A stretch of DNA of 64,000 nt from Hofstenia miamia (GCA_004352715.1 SCFE01000025.1:862165-926164), one strand, 5' to 3'; positions 38,815-52,947 are shown, counted from the stretch's first letter. A program made the numbers and translations. Notes: generated by a model not told the origin, from the sequence alone.

Positions 38815-41800
38815 ATGCCGGTATTAAGTGAAGATTGGATTTCGACTCCGCTTTTGCGACTAAAGGATCTACTTTTGGAAGGTGATTTAGAAAACTTTCA
38901 GGAGCGGGTATTTCAGTATTTCGCCTCACGAATCACATTGAACAAAGCGCAGTCAAAATTACCTTATCTAAATGAAATTGATTTGAGACAGGTTGTTAAT
39001 TTATATTTATTATAATCCTAATTTATTTTAGTTATGCATAATTTTTATGTGATTACGATTTAAGTTATATACTCATTGAGCCAAAAAACGTTGTTTTATT
39101 TGAGCTTTTCAATGTTAAGATTCTTCGAAATTTTTAAATTTATAAAACTATGTTATCTTTGAAATCTTTCCAACTATATTCGTAGTTTGAACGTAATAAA
39201 ATCTTTTCTTTAAATAACTGATGTGCACAATCTTTTCCTTAGTGTATTCATTATAGAATTATTTTCGAATAATAACAGATCGTAGTAGAACTAATGTATG
39301 TACCGTTTATTGAAAACTAATTTTTTAATGAATGCTTATTATAGAATATTATAGTGTGATGCATCATTGGTAGGTTAAACCCGGAAGTCTAGTTCAATTT
39401 CGATGTATGCCACAAGACAATTACGGACCTGATCTGTATTTACCAACGTATATGACCAGGAATGGTATCGCACGCACTGGACTCTTCATTGATGAACCAA
39501 TAACTGATGTCATAAATCCAGAAGAAGTTTTTAGTATTAGCGGGAAAGAACGTAACGTTTACCTGTGCATTGCTCCCCCTGCCGAAACACAATGGGTTAG
39601 TCTTATTGTGTTGCATTACAATGATTCTTTTGAAGCAAAACGCTTTTGCGTCAATGTTTTTCTCAAAACTGACGTGTTATTGTTAGTTTCAAAGTACTCT
39701 GATCGTTCTCATAAACTGTTAACTTGCATTTTTTGCTTTTTATTCGCTACAAACAAATTGAAAGGGCTTTGCATTTTATCAAATATTACCAGTGGTTTCT
39801 TACATCTAGACTTAATGATATCTGTCAAATATTAAGGCATCACCTTCAATCTCAGCTTCAGGACATGCTTTTAGCATTTCTCCTATTTTGAGTCTAAATT
39901 CGTTTTTTTCGATTCAATTTGTAAATGTCTAAAATGAGAGAATGGTTTATCAAAATGGGCCAATATTATCGAACCTTTTTTGCAATATGTCATCTCAGAT
40001 TATACAATGGATTTCTTACAAAACATTTTGGCAAATTAATACATGTTTTGTATTTAGGTTCTAGATGATTATTCCGACATGTTTCACTTAATATCTGGTG
40101 CTGGAATTCGCGAGGGATCATTAGTCGAGAATAAATTAAAGCGCCACAGAGATTCTTCCAATGATGACATCAATGCCGAACCTGTTAACAGATGTTTTCG
40201 ATCGGATAGTGATGCCACCCTTGAAAATAAGTTAGTGTGAAGCCTAAATTATGTTATTATAAATTTCTAAAACAGTTTCAGTAGTTTTAAGTTATTATAG
40301 TTGTTTTATAAAACTTCAAGACTGGCAAATTTGTTATTAGGAAGTGATTATTTTTCATGTTTAGAAACGATGTTGTCAACCATAATGGTCATGTTCCGAA
40401 GCCGCCCGATTACAAATTGATGTATCCTCTACCAAATTGTACAGGATCTGCATGTCTGGTTAAGACATATAATGATCTTAAGTTAAATCTGAACGAAGTC
40501 TATCTCTTGACTGGAGTTATTTCAGATTATCAAGGTTAAAGTTTACACATTAAATTTAATGTTTTCAATATTTTAACAAATCATGGAGTGGAGAATAAAA
40601 AAAATTTCGGAACGGCCTATAATCTTTTAGACACTATTATTTATATTAATATGAATGGGATATATTAAAATATATACAAAAACTGAAACAGAATTGTGTG
40701 AATGTTGCTAGAGACCATCGAATTTATTTTCACAATCCAGAGCATGTACCGAAGTACTAGGACCCTGCGAGTCGGGATATTTTGCTTAGTGTCGAGTCAG
40801 TCTCTTAAAATTCGAGTCTATGGACATAGGTTTATAAATATCCTAATTGTAAAATAAGCATTAAATAATCAACTGTACTCCAAGTACGCAAAATTTAATT
40901 CTTGCAGTAACATTTGTAATTGATTAAGAATGTCTAATTGATCGTTATTGTATATACAGTACATGTATCATTAATAGAGCGATTTTTTCTCTAGAAAATT
41001 TTTAATTTTCTTCGAAAAATTTAACTTTTTTACTTAAAAACGTAATTTTTACTTTAAAAATTGATCTAAAGATGATTTTGCTTTGTAGAATTCGTGTATT
41101 CTATTCTAAATATAATTAACTAAGAATTAAGAAGCACCAGTGTAGAAATGCACATTATCCTTGGAATTTTTGTTCTCTTAAGCATAGTTTTTAACATTGA
41201 GAAAAACCTTTCGACGGAAACATGAGAGCACTTGATTATTTTCGACAATCTATTGCACTAAATTTTGCATGACAACCTTATTGATTGCATTTTCATAAAA
41301 TTTATCAAAATATTAAAGTAGTAAAATTTCTTGCTCTAACATATCTCTATTTTAATATTTAAAATTTCAAATGAGGTTCTAAGCTCATAGGTAGAGGTTT
41401 CCTCCTCCTTAAACATTTGTTAACATATTTAAGTCCAAAATTTTCTCAAATATTCTACCGTAAAAAAATTGTTAAATTTTTGTTTTAAAAATCATTCATG
41501 AATTGTTCCTCTTCCAAAAAATTTGTCCTAAAAATTTGACGTTAAAGAAAATTTCAATTTTTTTATTATGTATACATAGGCTTTAAAACTATTAACTTTT
41601 TAACTATTTAGACAAAATTTACCTTTATTTCAATTTGACTTTTTTACTTTTTGTTCGCCCTAATCATTAAGCAATCAATGCTGATGTTATTAATTTAAGT
41701 ATCCCCAATGGCTCTGAAAGTAATTTTTGAAATAAGGTTTTTCAATTAGAAAATTATATTTTTTATTTTCAATTAAGCAAACATATTCTGTCCTATTCAT

Positions 41801-44800
41801 TATCAAATCAACAAAGCTCGAGTTGACTCGACTTGAAATTTCGAGTACTCGCAGGCCCCTACGAAGTACAATGTCTAACAATACTTAGTGCCTTCATTAC
41901 AATACTTTTGATTTAATTTTATATTGCTCATCTTAAACAATAAAAATCCTTAAACAAAGTTATATTTTATTAATGTTCAATATTACTTTGTGGGAATTTG
42001 TCAAACAATGGTTTTCTATTAATATTCACTTCTTTTCTATTGCATTGCTCAATATATGTATTTATCTAATGAAACCGCAATTTCTTCAAATTGTGTTTAG
42101 TTCTTTTGCTACTCACCCGTAATTGGCTTGGCAGCAAATCCTTAACTATCTTATAAGTAAAACTCGGTAAAAAAAGGCGAACTGCCTAGAACCTTCCTTT
42201 TAATCTTTTTTAGCATTTTTTGAGAAGCTGACCGTTTCACTCATTTTCAAACAAAATGATTGCCCGATTTAATGGGATAAATCAGTTCTGGCCTTTGGTG
42301 AGGCCACGGTAATAATTTAGTTGTGAATGCGGAAAAAAATTTATTGTCTTCTCCACATTTCTTTGAATTAGTCATGTGAATATTTTTAGTGAGTTTATAT
42401 GTTAGGTATGTTTTAATTCTGCAAAAACAAAATGATATCAGTAATGAATGAATGATTGTTTTATTGAAAATTTGTTGCGGATACGACGCCATGTAACATC
42501 GTTTTTAATCTCTTCTCTTCAGGAACATTAACATTCCTGATCTGGTATGTATTTCTGATAAGCAAATGAGATTGATCTAAAAAGTACAGACAATACCCTA
42601 CTACATTCAGAAAAGAAAATTTTAAAATCATCAATATTAAAATAAAGAGCAGTGTTAATGTGGCATTACAAGTTATTGGCATACACTTCCATAAACAATC
42701 AGATTCAGAGTTATAATAAGTACAACTAGTTCAACTGATATAACAGAAGGGTAGTTGAGCTCCAACACACATTTCATTGCACAGCAGAACTTTGCAAATA
42801 ACTTAATTGGTATATCATTTTCGGATAAAGTGCTGTAAATGAGTTGACTCGTATCAGCCTGTTCCGAACTCTGGTGATTACTAATTAGCTAATTGATGGC
42901 ATGGATTAAGTCTACGAATTATCTTATTAGTGAAGCGATCTGTATAAACACATATATAGCCGAGACATTAGCAGGAACTGTTTTCTTCTCATCACTACAG
43001 CCGCGTTTTGTTGCAGATGTGATAAAATTTTCTATTTTATTCAAAACCAATTTAGTTTTTGAAAATCTCAAGTATGCCAGTTTAATGTCTCAAACATCCA
43101 AGAGGACAGAAAAAAATATTTGATTTGAAGCTGAATTGTGCAAATGAGAAAAATCTTTGTATGAGAATCTTGATTAGCACTAATTTACAAATATGGCCTA
43201 TTGGTTACAGTACTTCTAGTTAGTTGTAAACACTGAAATTCTTATCTAAATCTCTCATGAGATACTCTATCATTGTGCAAACTTTGGGAATCCTAGTCAC
43301 AGTAATTTGTCAAAAAAAACATTTGTAAACGTTCATTGATGATTTTTTTAATCAATACGCTCGTATCTCTGGAACGAAACTAGATATTAACAAACACTTT
43401 TCAGATGAATGATGCCATTTGATAGTTTATTTTATACGTATATCATTTATATATTAATGTCTAACGGATGAAATTGATACTCTGACGCAATTACCGTGGC
43501 CTGATAACAACTTATCGCTTCCATATATAACTGGGAATAGGTCTTCTCCATTGTTTCTGTGCATTACTCAATTTTATAAGTTTTCGATTTAAATTGTATT
43601 ATGAACATCGATGTTGTTGAATATTATTTATATTTTGTTTTAGATGACACTCCTTATTCAGAAGACGATGCATACGATGGCAATTGTCTTCTCAATGCAC
43701 CATCTAGCTTTATTCCACGTCTCCATGTCATCACTGCGTTACATTTGCCATCAGACAATCCCAATTTTGCATTTTCTAATTTGGGTTTATTTTCAGAATT
43801 CTGTGCTCGGCAAGAGTTTGTCAATGTCTGCACTTCGATTATGTCTGGCGACCAGTTAGCCGGGGAATACTTTTTCCTAAACTTGCTTTCTAGAGTCCAT
43901 TTTCGCACCGATGAATTGCCACTGGGAAGTTTGGCAGTGAACTTTACTAATATTTCCAAAGAAATCATATCGAATGCTAAATCCTTTATGGAGAATGTTA
44001 CATGTCGGTAAGCTAAAGTATAAATAATATACCTCATTAATACATAGGTTGAGTTGTAGAACGGAGAGCATTCGTTTTTGAAAAATTAAACCGCGATGTT
44101 TTAGGAAATAATATATCCCCTGTAAACATTTGAATTAGGATTGTCACTTTTAAGTGACTAGACACTTTTGGTCTTTTAAATTTGGTTAGTTGTAGGGGAC
44201 TGTAACTAATTTCAAACATGGTAATGCAATAATATTGTCATCCAATAAATTTTAAATAAATATGTAGCAATATGAAATTGCAATGTATTGCAATATATTT
44301 CAATATTTTGGTTAATTGAAAGAAAATAATTCTTTTGTTGCTTTATTATGATTTGGAAACTTCCTGCAAACTACATGTATGTTTGACCTTTGTTTCTAAT
44401 TCTACGGTAGCCTAGCTGATGTCAGCTATTCAAATTTACTGTACATATGTCTGAGCACATAAACATATGTCTAGCCATTTTTTCCGGCATATTCCTACTT
44501 GCAAAAATATTTTTCCAGTATGATCACCCAATATAAATGATGTTGATGTGAATTGACATGTGAATTAAAATGAAGCATTTAAAATAATATTAGAATCGTT
44601 TCATAATTGACGAATTGTTTTAATTTTATACGTCTTCTCAATTGATTCTCTCATCAATGACAGGAAGTTTTATCATTATAGTTCATTTCTAAGCTGTAAG
44701 CACACCAATTAAATATTTTAATCAAGCAAAAAGCAACCGTTAATGTTATTCTGCTAAGACACAAAACAATGCAAATGAGAACGATTTTACAAAAAAACGA

Positions 44801-46372
44801 ATTCAAGTATTATTGCCATATATTTATTGCAATATATTGTATTAGCAATATATTATTAAAAGGCCCTGATTCCAACTGTTAATAATTCTAATAAATTTGC
44901 AGTTCAAACTGGTTTTTAATAATTATTGGCCTATTTCTTTCATAGCATTTTGTTTATCATTATTGAGCAGCACTGGAACATGAAAGTCATTCTTTAGTTT
45001 CACCCGTCTGCATTTGGTAATGCATATGTCAGTTGGCAAATAATATTCAATTTTTGTCCGAAATTAGCACGGTGTCCCTCGATAATAAAAAAATTGATTT
45101 CAAAATAATATATATCACAGAAGAAAATATTCCTGGCTTGCCAAATTTTATTTTATGTATATGCATAAAAATGTAAAACTCTTAAATGTATTTTACGCCA
45201 GAATGTGCTGCTCTATTACAGTTCAACTAAAGCAAACATGAATCGCGCTATTAGAATTGTCGTAAATTTGTTAGCCTAGTGATTGCCGTGCGCATCAAAG
45301 ACAATTACATAAGATTGACAGTAATGCAGTACTATTGCACTCATTGTCTTTCATCTGCTTTTCGTTTTTAGAATTTAAAAGGCAATATTCAAAATTCCTT
45401 GCTTCAAAAACCGGGCTTCGCTCCGCCCGCCCCCTTTTTTGTCTAACATGCGCACTAGAATTTCTTTAAAACAGGTTCGTCTGTATCCAAACTTCTCTTT
45501 GGTCTCCTTTTTTCTTTAATGAGGTGGAGTAAGAATAAATTTTTAGAGCTGTTTTACTCTTCAAACCTTGTTTTACTTGAATTATTCTAAACAAATGATA
45601 TACTTTTCTTGTGAAAAATTTAGAGGATTATTTTGAATTTATTAGTGTTTTCAAAATAAGTGCTTAGCCTTTCCTAAATTAGTTTGCAATTCATCTATTT
45701 ACAAAGAAAGGCCAATCCTCAGTAAATTTTGAAGATATCGAGTAGTAACAAATTTATCATTTTGTACTTATATTTTCCTCTAGAACGTGAAAAAATAAAC
45801 AAAAACCGAATGAAATTCTACACATCCAAGCCAGTTTAGGGCCGTTTTAGGAAACAGCAGTAGTTAATCTGCAATTAATTGCCAATAAGTAAGTTGAATA
45901 GTTTCACATAAATTAACCAGTATTAATGATTCTCTAACAAATAATTTCGTTTTTGAATTAGAAAATTTCGAGAAAATTATTTCCTATTTTTTCAAAGATT
46001 ATTATTTAAAATGCATGTGAATTGGTATCTTCATTAACACTGTGATCAAAAGTGATTCAGATTAAGTCGTTGACCTCATAAAGCTTAGAACAGCCTCAAC
46101 TATGAGGCATATTAATCGTCTAATTCAAACGAATACTAGTAATGCGTACATTTTTACATATTATTGTCTTTTGAAGTTATTGTTGTTGTTGTATAATTAG
46201 ATTCACTCGCTTCGAAAAGATTAATCTTTAACAATTATGACTATTTTACTGAAGCCCTTCTTGCATTCAAATTGAAGTGGTCTTCCTCTGGTTTCGTTTA
46301 GTTTGAAGCCGCCAGCCTTTGGAATCGGAATATTGCTTTACTCATGAAAGTATATGATATAGTTACGTGACA

Positions 46373-46410
<38 letters not shown>

Positions 46411-49399
46411 ATTTAAGAACATATTTTTTTAATTTATACTTATGTAAAAACTCACTTTTGTTATTTTAGCTTTCACATGGAATCTATGAGCATAGAAACG
46501 TTAAACTCCGCTCTTTACTCTTCAAAAAAAGATCACGATCGCAACCAGTTAATTCCTGGGCGGCTTCAACTTCCTCCACACACTCATTTGCTCGTTGATG
46601 AAACCACATTGCAGCCTGGCGAGCTCAGTGTACAGGGTGTAAAAAACGTAGCAGCATTGGGCAATCTCATTCGATGGCAGCGAGTCACTTATGATTTTGA
46701 ATATAGGTTTGAATTTTACGTTGAAAAAGCGTCAAATGTGTGCATCTTAGTAATTCTCAACTTTGTATTTTTTGTATGGTTTTATATACGATTTTAAAAA
46801 ATGGTAATTCTTTTAACTCGGTGAGGAAATCTTTTCAGGGGTCGGTTTATATCAATTAAAAATAAGTTTATTACTTGGATTCATATATTTAATCTTTCGG
46901 CAGAATTAGGAAACTACATCTGAGATTATTTCAATGTTGAATAAAAAAGGCGTAATTTGGGTAACCTTTTTGCGGTGACTTCATATTTCGGCAGAGATTT
47001 GACAATTTATTTAGTTTTGAAAATTTTTTCAAATATATAAAAAAATTACATCGAATATTTTTATAGTTTTGGTTAAAATAAATATTAGTAGAGCATGAGC
47101 TGTGCAGAGAAAGAGTGAAATACATTTTACAAATTCATGGCATGAAATTCTTCTCTGTCTACTTTTTAGAACAAGTAGTCCATCTTTTCGAGTGTTTCAA
47201 AGTATCAGCATTTTTCTTCTAATTCTGAACGAAAATAGCTTCATTTTATTGAAGATCTAGAGGAATTCGAATCATTTTTACACTTCTAGATATTTCCCCT
47301 AAATAATTTGATAGAAGGTAAGGTAGGTTTAAAAGGTTGGCATTGGTGGATATTTTGAGCATTTATACGGCTTATAAAATTGGAGCCTCTGTCATTCTAG
47401 CTACATTATAATTAGAACACATGCGATCTGCATTATTCCCTTTTTTGCTATATTCTAAAAAGTCATTATTGATGATTGTTTCTTTGAATTTTGGATCTAT
47501 TCAATCATTGTTTCTGCAAGCTGGAGAAAAGAATTACTACTTATTTGTTGTTGGCTATAGGAAACTAAAGTATTATTGTAATTGTAACCAAAATTTGGCG
47601 AGAGTCTCTCTCTCCAACATATATTTTTAATTTTACTGCTTAAATTAAGGTAAAGCACCAGTTAACAATTGGTTTTTACCAAATCGATGTAGACTTTTAG
47701 ACATTCGTTTTGCTACTGACATTGTATCACTCACTCATCTGCTTGTTCCCTGCATAAGCGTCCAAATTATGCATATTGAATGTTTCCGTATTTACCATTG
47801 TATATATTTTATTACTTATTAACATTTGAAGGTATATATTGTCTTAAAGGGCATATTGTTTGAAAACTTGCAAGCGTTACATTGATGGTCACAGTTCGAT
47901 GGAGGTCTGCCAAGGCTGATATCAAAAAATCTCTCCATATGCTTTAGAGTGCTATTATCTAATACCTAAGTGTCATTGATTACACAGACAAAATATTTAA
48001 ATACATATTTTTCTTTACTGCTTTGTTTTTTAGGTTTCGCATGTAGCTTCGCAGTAAAAATTTACTCATTGTGTATTTTTCATTTACGCGCGAACATTTG
48101 AAGTGTATTACAGGGTGCCCAGTTAAAATCGATACTTTTCGACGAATCATATTCAAAACGTAAGAAGTGTAGACTTTATTAAGCAAATGAATACCCTTCG
48201 AAATATTGAGCTCAGATGCAATCTCTCTTTGTGAAAAATGCCTTCGACTTTTGTCTGGAGGAGTGACTGCTAAATCCACCACTGCATCTCTCACTGGTGC
48301 TGTGGATACTCGGATGGGTGTTCCGGAACCTGTTCTTCGCCTCCTTGCAACTGGTGAACCACCACTTCTCAAATTCCGATATACACGGTCCAATTGATTT
48401 TTACTGATATTACTAAAGAAACCAGGCAATATCTGACGACATTTTTCTAATCCTCATGTTGGCTGTTCTCGCTTGAACATAACGATAACTTCTCGCTGAA
48501 AGTCCGTTAGATGAGACATTCTGATCTGTGTATGCAAGTGTAGATGAAAGGCAGTGACAAAATACTTTATTCATTGACTGATTGGGCTTCACACGATATG
48601 CTGACCAATCAAGAGTTACCTATTACGCAACAGATAAGCGTCATTTCACTTCTTGCGAAGGACAAGCGATCATGTTAAAAAGTATCGATTTTAACTGGAC
48701 ACCCTGTAGTTTAAATACTTTATATTTTTTATACAAAATCACAGTGCTTAGATCGTTTGTAGTACAGAACGATCCGTACATAGTTCTCAAATTGATTCAA
48801 GGTAATTAAATAACCCTGCCATTATTCTAGAGTCTATATTATTGTAATGATTAAAATTTTTATTTACCATATTAATATTCTATTTTACTCTTGTGATCAT
48901 TCCCAAAACCACTTTAACTGGATTTCATATATTTCACATTCGATTTTATATTTTAAAGAAATTTGTATTGTATATTATTATTAAACATAATTTAGATTAT
49001 TTTAGTTCTGTTGAATTTGATTGCGATATTCCAGTTATTATAATGAGTTGCGCAAAGTCACTTCTTCCAAGCAATGTTCTTGTACCAGTTAGCAACAATC
49101 GAGATTCTACTTTACAAATCGGTTCCGCGACATTAAAGAAGATTCGTAATTTTATCAGTTCTTCCCAACTAGTCGATTATTCAATTGACGACTCCTTGCA
49201 AAAAGAGGTCGAAGACTATTTTGTTGCTCAAAGGCACGAATCCAAGATCAGTGTAGATGAAATGCACAATTTTATGTCACTTTTGCGTTTGCTCACACTT
49301 AGCTATGGTGAAAGATCTCTCACGCATGTTACTCTAGAAAAGGCTAAGAGTATGGAGTCGGAGCGCATTGCTCGCTTGTCATCACTGAGTTCAAAATAG
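38815..49399 (+). CDS. MCMBP: Mini-chromosome maintenance complex-binding protein (MCMBP), 7 coding exons, 578 aa
   Basis: A nuclear protein that binds MCM2-7 subunits; it is known to help MCM assembly and unloading during DNA replication. Exons: 38815-38991, 39374-39595, 40058-40230, 40365-40534, 43644-44007, 46470-46706, 49006-49399; total 1737 bp, in frame throughout with GT-AG borders. Matches to the family as I know it: N-terminal MPVLSEDWISTPL; LKPNSLV-like VKPGSLVQFRCMPQDN; FPLP-like YPLPNCTGSACLVKTYND; SFIPRLHVITALHL; LPLGSLAVNFTN; RLQLPPHTHLLVDETTLQPG; NLIRWQRVTYDFEY; and the C-terminal LLRLLTLSYGERSLT with a SLSSK end. The human protein is somewhat longer (about 640 aa); the difference is mainly a shorter central linker. 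The ATG follows TTTCAG directly, so an upstream untranslated exon or a trans-splice site may end there. Introns 4 and 6 carry transposons. Confidence 0.96.
40758..41861. mobile_element. Non-autonomous hAT-like element, 1.1 kb, 8-bp target duplication
   Basis: In MCMBP intron 4. The left end TAGGACCCTGCGAGTCGGG and the complement of the right end, TAGGGGCCTGCGAGTACTCG, form an imperfect inverted repeat. It is flanked by a perfect 8-bp direct repeat CGAAGTAC (40750-40757 and 41862-41869), as hAT insertion makes. Both ends are rich in CTCGA/TCGAG words, as in 11628-11930. The interior is AT-rich with no transposase frame. Confidence 0.8.
41870..43643. other. Rest of MCMBP intron 4
   Basis: 1.8 kb of AT-rich intron, no gene or structured repeat seen. 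Confidence 0.5.
44008..46469. other. MCMBP intron 5
   Basis: 2.5 kb, AT-rich. It ends with a TA tract 60 bp upstream of the exon. No element recognised. Confidence 0.5.
46375..46408. repeat. (TA)n microsatellite
   Basis: A TA tract about 60 bp upstream of the acceptor site of MCMBP exon 6. Confidence 0.9.
48111..48706 (-). mobile_element. Deletion derivative of a Tc1/mariner-like element, 596 bp
   Basis: In MCMBP intron 6, flanked by TA on both sides. Terminal inverted repeats are 28 bp with one mismatch (CAGGGTGYCCAGTTAAAATC and on). On the minus strand an ATG at 48519 opens MSHLTDFQREVIVMFKREQP, then a stop, then a helix-turn-helix-type N-terminus (QLDRVYRNLRSGGSPVARR, FSQREIASELNISKG). 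The catalytic part is deleted, so it depends on an enzyme made elsewhere. Confidence 0.85.
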
Positions 49400-49429
49400 T
49401 TGTTGTCCATTAGTTTTGTTCAATTTTTA

Positions 49430-49435
49430 AATAAA
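49430..49435 (+). promoter_or_regulatory. Poly-A signal of MCMBP
   Basis: AATAAA 31 bp after the MCMBP stop codon, on the coding strand. Confidence 0.6.
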
Positions 49436-49717
49436 TATTTTTTACAAATCTAGCGAAGCAATGTGTAGCACATTTCGATCTGTATTACTATTGAGAAAAT
49501 GTACAATGTTTATTATCTATAAATACAATATTATATTTGCAAATATAGCAACAACAACATATATTTAAGTTCTCATGTACATATACATGTATTAAGTTTA
49601 CAAACTTATTAAGAACATAAATAATGCAACCTTCTTCATATGAGCTTAGTTATGTCAGTAAATGTTTGTTTCTTGGTTACGTTTACAAATTACATATAAT
49701 TTAAAAAATATTTTTAC

Positions 49718-51440
49718 TTATTGTTCTTGAGTTGCACATCTTATTCTATAATTAGTCAGATAATTGATATTTTGTTGTGTAATCATGTTTTTCAACTTCT
49801 TCTTAAATATTGTAAAATTTTTTTCACTTCTTGTACTGTAATCCAGTTTGTTCCATAGTGATATTGAATAATTTAGGAATCCGTTCTTCATTACTTTTCT
49901 ATTATACTTAGTTTTACCAAATGTAATTGTTCTTTGATTTAAATGATTAGAAATGTTCGATTTTCTTTTCCAAAATATCGATAAACATCTAATATTTTGA
50001 AGAGCTTCTAATGATCTTAGATGATATTTACACATTATTTCTTTTTTATTTTTGTTGCTAATTATGTTTATTCCCCATTTAAATACTTTCTCTAATTTCG
50101 ATTTTGCCTTTTTATTTAAGTTCGTTAATAAACAAGATGAGTACAAGAAATGGGATAAAACAAGTGATCGAAAGAGTATTACCTTCCATTCTATTGGTAT
50201 AAACTTTCCATTTTTTTGAATTGATCTTATACCATACGCCATTTTCTTTATGATGTTGTTTGCCTCGTCTTCAAAATTCAATTTATTATCAATTACTACT
50301 CCCAAATATTTCATTTTTGGTGGTTCATGAATGATGTTACATATCTTAATACTTCCTAATGTTGATTCATTTCTTCTATTCTTTACCATAAATATAGTTT
50401 TTTCATTATTTCGTTTTAACAAATTATTATTAAAGAATAATTGCAATTTTTCAATATTTTCCTGTAAATTTAAAATATCATTACAANTAATACTTTCTAA
50501 TGTTGATTCATTTCTTCTATTCTTAATTACCATAAATATAGTTTTTTCAATATTTAGTTTTAACAAATTATTATTTGTTGAATAATAATTTTTCAAATAT
50601 TTTATTAATTATTGTTAATACTGAAATTGGTCGGTAATTTTCTGCAAGATATTTTCTTCCCTTTTTATATATTGGTGTAACTTTAGCAATTTTTAAGTAA
50701 TCAGGATAAATTGATTCTGCCAAGCATTGATTAAATAAGTCACACAAAGGTCTCAACAAAATACACAAGGCACCTTTCAATAACCAAGGAGGAAATTCAC
50801 AATGACCTTTCGCTTTGTTCCAATTAATCTTCTTTGTTTCTTTGTAAAATCCTACTAATGTAATAAATCTTGGTTTATAGGGATCATCATGTTTTCTAAT
50901 ATTGCGATGCTTATTATATAAATGTTTAAACTTTATATTTAGGTTGTCATTCATTCCTAGTTTTACAAATCTTTCATTTAAAATATTACTAATTTCTTTG
51001 TCATTTGTAATATATTCACCATTATCATTTATTATATAAGGAATTTCATTTTCTTCTTTAAAATTTAAAAAATTCGAAATAAATGACCACTTTTGTTTAA
51101 TAGATTTTTTTTCATNTCCAGTCTTCAACAGCATAAAGTAAGGCATCATTTGTAGAGGTATCTTTTTGAAATCCAAACTGATGTTTTGATATTAATTCAT
51201 TTTGTTCCACATTTCAAATATTTTATTAATTATTGTTAATACTGAAATTGGTCGGTAATTTTCTGCAAGATATTTTCTTCCCTTTTTATATATTGGTGTA
51301 ACTTTAGCAATTTTTAAGTAATCAGGATAAATTGATTCTGCCAAGCATTGATTAAATAAGTCACACAAAGGTCTCAACAAAATACACAAGGCACCTTTCA
51401 ATAACCAAGGAGGAAATATAAACATGTACAAGTTTAGCAT
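49718..51440 (-). pseudogene. LINE reverse transcriptase, rearranged and incomplete
   Basis: Minus strand. One part (50571-51176, and again 51192-51440) has the RT entry blocks: PPWLLKGALCILLRPLCDLF, IAKVTPIYKKGRK and NYRPISVLTIINKIFE. Another (49718-50596) has MKYLGVVIDNKLNFEDEANN, LVLSHFLYSSCLL and a C-terminal FGKTKYNRKVMKNGFLNYSI. The catalytic palm between them (the FADD region) is missing. The single Ns at 50487 and 51116 lie here, with sequence repeated around them (for example 50592-50795 against 51213-51416), so part of the disorder is probably an assembly effect. Jockey/CR1-like by pattern. Confidence 0.8.
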
Positions 51441-52947
51441 TATAAATTCTATGAATCTCGCGGGGTATGAAAGGCGGTTTTGAAGAATGTTAGCACAACT
51501 TCATTGCGGGCATATTGATGATGAGAGTTAAAGGTGCTTTAGCGGGAATTTTTGTAATGAGTTTGACGGCGTTTGCAAAAAGGGTCGGTGTGCATTTGAA
51601 AAATGGTTTTGATGCGAAGACAACGGGGTAAAAAGATCTCGAGTTGCTGCTGTCCGCCTTTTTATAAAGCGATTTCTGATTAAATACATGGTGCGCAGTG
51701 TGTTAAAAATGACAGAGATTGTGCAAGCCTTCCATAGCCCTTTGCGGAGTAGTGGATTTCGTTTTTTGTGAATAAACTTCTATCAACATCAACAGTAGAT
51801 CTTAATAAAAACGGTTAGAATTATTGAAAGCTGTATAATTTAAAATCTTGGCGTTTTGTTTAATAAGTAAATTTAGTTCAACCGATTTCTTGTTAAGCTC
51901 CTCATTCTTAGGAAAGGAGCTATTTCCCAAGGAAAACTTTAGCTGAACTAAACTTAGTTTTAATGACATTAATTAATTTCCTATACTTAACTGCACTTTG
52001 AAGTAGCTGGCGTTTTTCCAGAGTATGTGGGCTTACCCGATTTTTCTAGGATTTTATTGGTGAAACCGATTCCAACTCTGATTACGCAGCAACAGATGAC
52101 ATAGTGAGGGACTCACCAGTAGTAATGAGTAGTAATAGCCGAGTGAAGCCTGCTGCAAAAAAACGCTTCAGATTGGTCGAGAGCTTATGACGTCACACGT
52201 CACGTGACAGGTCGTGAATATCGAGGGGGTGGTTCAAACGATGAGTCATCTAATTGACATCTACCACTAATTGATTTTTTTGACGGGTTGACAGCTCGGG
52301 GGGTAAAACCATATTGATTGACAGATCGTGAATATTGCCGAGGGTGGTTGGGGCGTTGAGTCATCTAATTGATACTTGGTGCTAAGTGCTTTGAAGATCT
52401 CGCTAATTGATTTTTTTTGACAGCTTGCTAATGCATTTTTAATTAACACATTCGGACCTGCTTAAATGATTCACGCCGAAATTTACATTGTTTTGATATA
52501 ATTTTTGGTATGAGTAATTTCACTTTGATAATATCACGGGTTACATTACAATTTTGTTAATATTCCTTGCTATCACACATTTTCGTTTTCGTCAATGCTA
52601 TCAATTTTCCATATTTCGATTGCTTACATGAACCGTGTTTAATTCGTTTCGGGAAAACAAACTATTTGAAAATAATACATGTAGAACAAATTAAACATTT
52701 TAGTTAAACAAAAAGAGATTGCATTTCAATATAACAATTAATGTTAAAAATACAATGACTCGTAAATAGGTAAAACAAATTTTATATACAAGTAAAAATA
52801 TTCAATTTCGCTATGCAAAAACCAATTTAATCATCCATCAATAACGCATTTCGTAAAAGTTTTAAACACGTAAAAAATAACAGTTTAATACATACACATA
52901 ATATTACAAACTAATTTTCCATAATTTCAAAAAGCGCATATGTAAAA
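51441..52947. other. Repeat-rich stretch without a gene
   Basis: 51.5-51.8 kb is richer in G and C, with no coding sense I can follow. At 52188-52208 there is TGACGTCACACGTCACGTGA. Two diverged direct repeats follow (about 52206-52283 and 52320-52420), sharing TCGTGAATAT, GAGTCATCTAATTGA and CTAATTGATTTTTTTGAC. The rest is AT-rich up to the gap. Confidence 0.5.

Noticed and set aside
42247-42682. Minus-strand open frames in MCMBP intron 4
   Set aside because: Short, AT-driven, no protein-like composition or motif.
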